From Bacteroidia bacterium (GTDB lineage: Bacteria > Bacteroidota > Bacteroidia > Bacteroidales > Dysgonomonadaceae): a stretch of DNA of 18,647 nucleotides. The position numbers and the translations under genes were made by a program. Below the pieces are notes generated by a model, which saw only the letters and a program-made list of their open reading frames with translations, was not told where the DNA came from and did no database searches. Positions 15,201 through 18,647 of the stretch are shown piece by piece. The stretch is from positions 1-18,647 of the forward strand of contig BNXH01000033.1 of assembly GCA_025999435.1 (NCBI GenBank). Reading direction: 5' to 3'. Numbering within the stretch: position 1 is the first letter of the stretch; every line of letters starts with the position of its first letter.

Positions 15201-15273
15201 TTTAAACAGAAATGTGCGCAAACACCACTAAAACCCTTATGAATAAACGATTTAAGACCGTTTTGTGTGCGAA
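15201..15273 (+). repeat. Direct repeats at the phage terminus, candidate transposase-binding sites
   Basis: TTTAAACAGAAATGTGCGCA starts at 15201 and TTTAAGACCGTTTTGTGTGC starts at 15251, 50 bp apart, aligned over about 22 bp with shared TTTAA, GTG and GCG. A related inverted GTGTGCG is at 14739-14745 and a GCGAAAAATTTTGCGC palindrome overlaps the second copy. Multiple degenerate end sites are expected for MuA-type transposases. Confidence 0.5.
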
Positions 15274-15307
15274 AAATTTTGCGCCTTTTATTCTTTATAC
15301 CCTAGCA

Positions 15308-15758
15308 GTTTACTATTATTTTAAGAAGTGGAAAAACAGCGGAGTCTTTGAAGAGGTATTGGACGCATTGAATAGTAGAGAGCGGAAGTTACATAAAAAA
15401 AATAGATCCAAGTGTTGGTATTATTGATAGCCAATCTGTAAAAACGGCACACACTTGCAAACAGGAAGTTGGCTAAGATAAGTTATGGGGAAGTATTAAA
15501 GTTATTATAGCAGATGGTGGCTATAGCGGACAACCAATAATCGATTGGGTGAAACAACAATTTTCTTGGAGTTTGCAAATTATAAAAAGAGATGAGCAAA
15601 ATAAATTTAAGGTTCTACCTAAAAGATGGATCGTTGAAAGAACGCTGGCTTGGATATCATATTCCAGAAGAAATTCCAGGGATTATGAGAAATTAACCGA
15701 CACCAGTCAAGCTATAACTCAATTAGCTATGATTAGAATTTTCATTAATAGAATTTAA
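15308..15758 (+). pseudogene. IS5-family transposase remnant, interrupted by the prophage
   Basis: Fragments read VYYYFKKWKNSGVFEEVLDAL (15308 on), then after a frame change at an A8 run KKIDPSVGIIDSQSVKT. After an internal deletion they resume as KVIIADGGYSGQPIIDW and LPKRWIVERTLAWISYSRR to the stop at 15758. These are the conserved blocks of IS5-type (IS427/IS1031-like) DDE transposases, including the last catalytic Glu in VERT. The N-terminal half is missing exactly where the phage end begins, in frame at GTT. The middle block between DSQSVKT and the second Asp is lost. It is non-functional. Confidence 0.85.
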
Positions 15759-15801
15759 TTGATATTTCCTAACAGTTACTTAAAAGGATAAAATTAATGC
15801 G

Positions 15802-15809
15802 TAACTTTG
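15802..15809 (+). promoter_or_regulatory. Promoter -7 box of the riboflavin synthase operon
   Basis: TAACTTTG matches the Bacteroidota -7 consensus and lies 28 bp before the ATG of riboflavin synthase. No good TTTG is seen at the -33 spacing, so the promoter may be of moderate strength. I see no FMN riboswitch in the short leader. Confidence 0.6.
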
Positions 15810-15837
15810 TACCTATAATATAAAAACAAAAATAATT

Positions 15838-16437
15838 ATGTTTTCAGGTATAGTTGAAGAAGCAGCAACAGTAGTTTCGTTGCGTAAAGAAGCAGAAAAT
15901 CTGCATCTGACAATGAAATGTTCATTCACTCACGAATTGAAAATAGACCAAAGTGTAGCACACAACGGGGTTTGTTTGACCGTTGTAAACATTGACGATG
16001 ACAAATACACAGTAACAGCAATAAAAGAGACTCTCGAACGCTCCAACCTCGGATTGCTACAAGTAGGCGACAAAGTGAATCTCGAACGCAGTATGTTGAT
16101 GAACGGACGTCTCGACGGACACATTGTACAAGGCCATGTAGACCAAACAGCCAAATGTGTGGAGATACGTGAAGCTGACGGCAGCTGGTATTTTAAGTTT
16201 GAGTACGAGTTTGACCGCGAAATGGCGAAAAAAGGATACCTGACCGTAGATAAAGGTTCGGTGACAGTGAATGGTGTCAGCCTTACCGTAGTTGTTCCTA
16301 CAAACAATACATTCGAAGTAGCTATTATCCCATACACATACGAGCATACAAATTTCCATCAGATAAAAGTAGGAAGTGTAATAAATATTGAGTTTGATAT
16401 TATTGGCAAATATATTAGCCGCATCACTCAGCTTTGA
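15838..16437 (+). CDS. ribE: Riboflavin synthase alpha chain, 199 aa
   Basis: It converts two molecules of 6,7-dimethyl-8-ribityllumazine to riboflavin plus a pyrimidine, the last step of riboflavin synthesis, as a cytosolic trimer. It starts with the invariant MFSGIVEE. Two lumazine-binding repeats span about 1-97 and 98-199, each with its signature: NGVCLTVV (43-50), GHIVQGHVDQ (94-103) and NGVSLTVV (145-152). Length is normal for the family and nothing is missing. It leads an apparent four-gene operon, with the nitroreductase starting 4 bp after its stop. The symbol ribE follows common usage (ribC in some genera). Confidence 0.96.
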   Translation: MFSGIVEEAATVVSLRKEAENLHLTMKCSFTHELKIDQSVAHNGVCLTVVNIDDDKYTVTAIKETLERSNLGLLQVGDKVNLERSMLMNGRLDGHIVQGHVDQTAKCVEIREADGSWYFKFEYEFDREMAKKGYLTVDKGSVTVNGVSLTVVVPTNNTFEVAIIPYTYEHTNFHQIKVGSVINIEFDIIGKYISRITQL

Positions 16438-16441
16438 TTTT

Positions 16442-16993
16442 ATGGAAAAAGATTTTTACGAATTAGTAAAAAGACGGCAAAGTACCCGTGCATATGATAC
16501 CAGCCGTGGTGTAGACCGCGAGATTATAGCGCGTATACTGGAGGCTGCACGCCTGGCTCCGTCTGCATGTAATGCACAACCTTGGCACTTTATCGTGGTA
16601 GACGAACCCGAATTGAAAAATAAGGTAGCCGATGCGGCATCTGCCCGCTTATTGGGAATGAACCACTTTACTAAACAAGCTCCCGTACACATCATTGTCG
16701 TAGAAGAAAAAGTTAACATCAGTTCGGGTATAGGCGGAATAGTTAAAGATAAACACTTTGCATTCCTCGATATTGGCATTGCTGCTACACATATTTGCCT
16801 GGCAGCCAAAGCCGAAGGACTGGGCAGTTGTATGCTCGGATGGTTTGCCGAGTCGAAAATGAAAAAGCTTTTAAATATACCAGACAACAGGCGGGTAGTG
16901 CTGGATATAATTATCGGATATCCGGCTCAGCCTTTACGCGAAAAGAAACGAAAATCTATAGAAGAAGTTGTATCCTACAACACATACAAATAG
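16442..16993 (+). CDS. Nitroreductase-family FMN oxidoreductase, 183 aa
   Basis: A member of the nitroreductase/flavin oxidoreductase superfamily, which uses FMN and NAD(P)H to reduce quinones, nitro compounds or other substrates. FMN-contacting motifs are visible: RRQSTRAY (9-16), PSACNAQPWHFIVV (about 39-52) and GLGSCMLGW (about 125-133). The ATG at 16442 was chosen: an upstream in-frame ATG at 16388 lies inside the riboflavin synthase gene. The natural substrate cannot be told. Its place right behind riboflavin synthase makes sense for a flavoenzyme, and the next gene begins 1 bp after its stop. Confidence 0.92.
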   Translation: MEKDFYELVKRRQSTRAYDTSRGVDREIIARILEAARLAPSACNAQPWHFIVVDEPELKNKVADAASARLLGMNHFTKQAPVHIIVVEEKVNISSGIGGIVKDKHFAFLDIGIAATHICLAAKAEGLGSCMLGWFAESKMKKLLNIPDNRRVVLDIIIGYPAQPLREKKRKSIEEVVSYNTYK

Positions 16994-16994
16994 T

Positions 16995-17603
16995 ATGGAG
17001 AAAAAATATTGGTTTTTCCTTACTATATTTTTTGCTGTTGCCATATGGTCGGGAATAGGAGCTTATGAAACCGGGCTTTGGTTTATGGAAGCAGGAATGT
17101 GCATTGTAGGAGTAGCTATACTGGCACTTACTTTCAAACGATTTAAGTTTACGGACATGACCTACTTCTTTATACTGCTCCATCTCATAATTCTTTTCGT
17201 TGGAGCTCACTATTCTTATGCCCGGGTACCCTTATTCGACTGGATAAGAGAAATTTTCGATCAAAGCAGAAATAACTATGACAAAGTAGGACATTTTGCA
17301 CAGGGTTTTGTTCCTGCCATGATTGCCCGCGAATTGATTATCCGCCTCGATGTAGTCAGGAAAAAGGGCTGGATTCCATTCTTTGTTATTTGCATATGTA
17401 TGGCAATCAGCACCTTTTACGAATTCATAGAATGGTGGGTGGCTGTTCTTTCGGGAGACGGAGCTGAAGATTTTTTAGGTATGCAAGGTTACGAGTGGGA
17501 TACCCAGTCGGATATGTTCTGCGCTATGACAGGAGCTATATGTATGCTCGTTTTCTTCTCGAAACTTCAAAACAAACAAATAAACCAAATCAGTAAAAAA
17601 TAA
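16995..17603 (+). CDS. YjdF/DUF2238 family inner-membrane protein, 202 aa
   Basis: A polytopic membrane protein with about six hydrophobic segments (for example WFFLTIFFAVAIWSGIGAY, residues 5-23). It has the family's conserved polar positions: DKVGHFAQGF (about 95-104), EFIEWW (about 141-146) and WDTQSDMFCAMTG (about 165-177). The His/Glu/Asp pattern in membrane segments suggests a metal-binding or enzymatic core, but the function of the family is not established. The start at 16995 follows the nitroreductase stop by 1 bp; an upstream in-frame ATG at 16968 lies inside that gene. Its stop overlaps the transporter start by one base. Confidence 0.88.
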   Translation: MEKKYWFFLTIFFAVAIWSGIGAYETGLWFMEAGMCIVGVAILALTFKRFKFTDMTYFFILLHLIILFVGAHYSYARVPLFDWIREIFDQSRNNYDKVGHFAQGFVPAMIARELIIRLDVVRKKGWIPFFVICICMAISTFYEFIEWWVAVLSGDGAEDFLGMQGYEWDTQSDMFCAMTGAICMLVFFSKLQNKQINQISKK

Positions 17604-18532
17604 TGGGAAAGAAACAACAAGGGAATCTTATAATGGTAGTCGTTATATTGATTTTCGGATTGAATATACCCATCAATAAATACTTGTTTGCAGAAGGGCT
17701 TCTTACGCCCGTCGCTATGACAGCCTTACGCATGTCGTTTGGGGCATTGGCCTTTTGGTTCGTTTCACTGTTTTTACCAAAAGAAAAGGTAGAAAAGAAA
17801 GACCTGCTGATGCTACTGGCCGGAGGATTATGCGGTATGATGTTCAATCAGGGATTGTTTGCCTATGGACTAGGCCTGACATCACCGGTTGATGCCTCTA
17901 TCATAACAACCAGCAGTCCGCTATTTGCCATGATTATAGCTGCCATCGTACTCAAAGAGCCTATTACGTGGATGAAAGCCGGCGGGGTATTTGTCGGGGC
18001 TGCGGGAGCTATATTTTTGGTTTACTCGAGTCATCATGGAGATATTGAACAAGGAACAAGCATGCTCGGTAATATGGCTATTGCAGGAGCGCAGTTCTTT
18101 TACGCGTTTTATCTGGTCATTACACGTCCGTTGTCTGAGAAATATTCATCTGTAACCATGATGAAATGGATGTTTTTATTTGCATGCATGGCAGCATTAC
18201 CTTTCAGCTATGGAGAAGTATTCAATGCCCCTCTATTCCGGCAGACAGACATAACACCGTTTTTACTTATATCATTTACCTTGATTGGGGCCACATTTAT
18301 AGCCTATTTATTAATCCCGTTTGCCCAAAGAAGAATCAGACCGACTACCATATCAATGTACAATAATATGCAACCGTTGATAGCTTCGGCTGTCGCCATT
18401 TATATGGGAATGGATAAATTCACAATAGAGAAACTAATTGCCGCTATCTTTATATTAGGAGGGGTATATCTGGTAACTAAAAGCAAGTCCAGAGCTGATA
18501 TGGAAGTAGCTATACAGAATAGTAGTAAGTAG
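17603..18532 (+). CDS. EamA/DMT-superfamily transporter, 309 aa
   Basis: A drug/metabolite transporter of the inner membrane with ten predicted membrane helices in two EamA repeats (about 8-140 and 153-295). Each repeat has the usual glycine-rich helices, such as GGVFVGAAGAIFLVY and AAIFILGGVYLVT. PVDASIITTSSPLFAMIIA (about 94-112) is the conserved end of the first repeat. Substrate is unknown; relatives export amino acids, metabolites or take up riboflavin-like compounds, which would fit the neighbour but is inference. It overlaps the YjdF-like gene by one base (TAATG). The last three codons (Ser-Ser-Lys) and the stop are formed by the heptamer repeat that begins at 18521. Confidence 0.93.
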   Translation: MGKKQQGNLIMVVVILIFGLNIPINKYLFAEGLLTPVAMTALRMSFGALAFWFVSLFLPKEKVEKKDLLMLLAGGLCGMMFNQGLFAYGLGLTSPVDASIITTSSPLFAMIIAAIVLKEPITWMKAGGVFVGAAGAIFLVYSSHHGDIEQGTSMLGNMAIAGAQFFYAFYLVITRPLSEKYSSVTMMKWMFLFACMAALPFSYGEVFNAPLFRQTDITPFLLISFTLIGATFIAYLLIPFAQRRIRPTTISMYNNMQPLIASAVAIYMGMDKFTIEKLIAAIFILGGVYLVTKSKSRADMEVAIQNSSK

Positions 18533-18647
18533 TAAGTAGTAAGTAGTAAGTAGTAAGTAGTAAGTAGTAAGTAGTAAGTAGTAAGTAGTAAGTAGTAAGT
18601 AGTAAGTAGTAAGTAGTAAGTAGTAAGTAGTAAGTAGTAAGTAGTAA
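18521..18647 (+). repeat. Heptanucleotide tandem repeat (AGTAGTA), about 18 copies to the window end
   Basis: Perfect AGTAGTA units run from 18521 to the last base (127 bp, 18 full copies plus one base) with no variant seen. The first 12 bases encode the end of the transporter and its stop codon. The array is cut by the window edge, so the true length is unknown. Its perfection suggests recent expansion by slippage. Confidence 0.95.

Larger units (their letters stand above)
5588..15307. mobile_element. Mu-like transposable prophage, early region only (truncated)
   Basis: The gene set (self-cleaving repressor, divergent Ner/Cro-like regulator, MuA-type DDE transposase, MuB-type ATPase and Gam-type end protector) is the signature of transposable phages. 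The repressor-proximal end appears to be near 15307, where phage DNA gives way to an interrupted IS5-family transposase gene. The other side stops abruptly at the IS21 junction 5587/5588 inside a phage gene. No lysis, head, portal, tail or Mom-type genes are in the window. It is therefore a remnant, or its distal half lies elsewhere after rearrangement. The 15307 boundary is an inference from the CA terminus and the transposase reading frame. Confidence 0.85.
14733..15307. other. Prophage right-end region without recognised gene
   Basis: This 575-bp stretch is AT-rich. It holds small hairpins (15094-15107, 15134-15149), GTGTGCG-type repeats near its outer end and the presumed phage terminus. 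A 62-codon hydrophobic frame at 14824-15012 has no supporting feature and I do not call it. Confidence 0.55.

Noticed and set aside
15838..15838. FMN riboswitch before riboflavin synthase
   Set aside because: The leader between the -7 box and the ATG is under 30 bp, far too short for the riboswitch fold.
16388..16441. Upstream start of the nitroreductase
   Set aside because: It would overlap the riboflavin synthase end and add a hydrophobic segment absent from the family; the ATG at 16442 follows the stop by 4 bp.
1..18647. CRISPR array or diversity-generating retroelement (known from related transposable phages)
   Set aside because: No spaced direct repeats of the right kind, no reverse transcriptase and no template/variable repeat pair in this window; the late genes that would carry one are absent.

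Overview
The window looks like a chromosome segment of a Bacteroidota bacterium, probably Bacteroidales (Bacteroides/Parabacteroides/Dysgonomonas type). The reasons are the AT-rich sequence, the Bacteroidota -7 promoter motif TAnnTTTG at three sites, phage gene families typical of gut Bacteroidales, and a Bacteroidota-type tyrosine integrase. Most of it is mobile DNA stacked on mobile DNA; only the last 2.8 kb is ordinary chromosome.

Layout. (1) 1-127 is the tail of an IS21-family copy that runs off the left edge. (2) 128-2945 is a small integration module on the minus strand: a complete tyrosine recombinase followed by a helix-turn-helix (MerR/excisionase-like) protein. Behind it lie a strong terminator hairpin and a cluster of REP-like palindromes. 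(3) 2946-5587 is an intact IS21-family element with istA, istB and 21-bp identical ends. It lies inverted relative to the left-edge copy. (4) 5588-15307 is the early half of a Mu-like transposable prophage. A LexA/CI-type self-cleaving repressor on the plus strand faces a leftward early operon: Ner/Cro-like regulator, a 48-aa protein, a tRNA-like structure, MuA-type transposase, MuB-type ATPase, a small protein, a RecA-like ATPase, a cytosine methyltransferase, two hypotheticals, a Gam-type end protector, a DUF4494 protein and two more phage proteins. The last of these is cut by the IS21, and no late, head or tail genes follow. (5) 15308-15758 is a degraded IS5-family transposase that seems to have been the prophage target. 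(6) 15838-18532 is a compact host operon: riboflavin synthase, nitroreductase, YjdF/DUF2238 membrane protein and EamA transporter. (7) 18521-18647 is a heptanucleotide tandem repeat that starts inside the last gene and runs to the window end.

How it works together. The repressor and early operon are divergently transcribed from overlapping promoters. A perfect 16-bp palindrome sits between the -33 and -7 boxes of the early promoter, and a near copy lies inside the repressor gene, which suggests a lysogeny switch released by RecA-dependent self-cleavage. The prophage appears defective. Its left part has been replaced by the IS21 and the integrase module. The methyltransferase has lost its catalytic cysteine and is frameshifted at an A9 run. 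The transposase start is out of frame at another A9 run, and a membrane-protein gene next to the repressor is split.

The most unusual items are the 97-nt tRNA-like structure with a long variable arm just upstream of the transposase, the A9-dependent transposase start, and the two-copy operator. The homopolymer frameshifts could be biology (slippage or phase variation) or sequencing error; raw reads would settle that.
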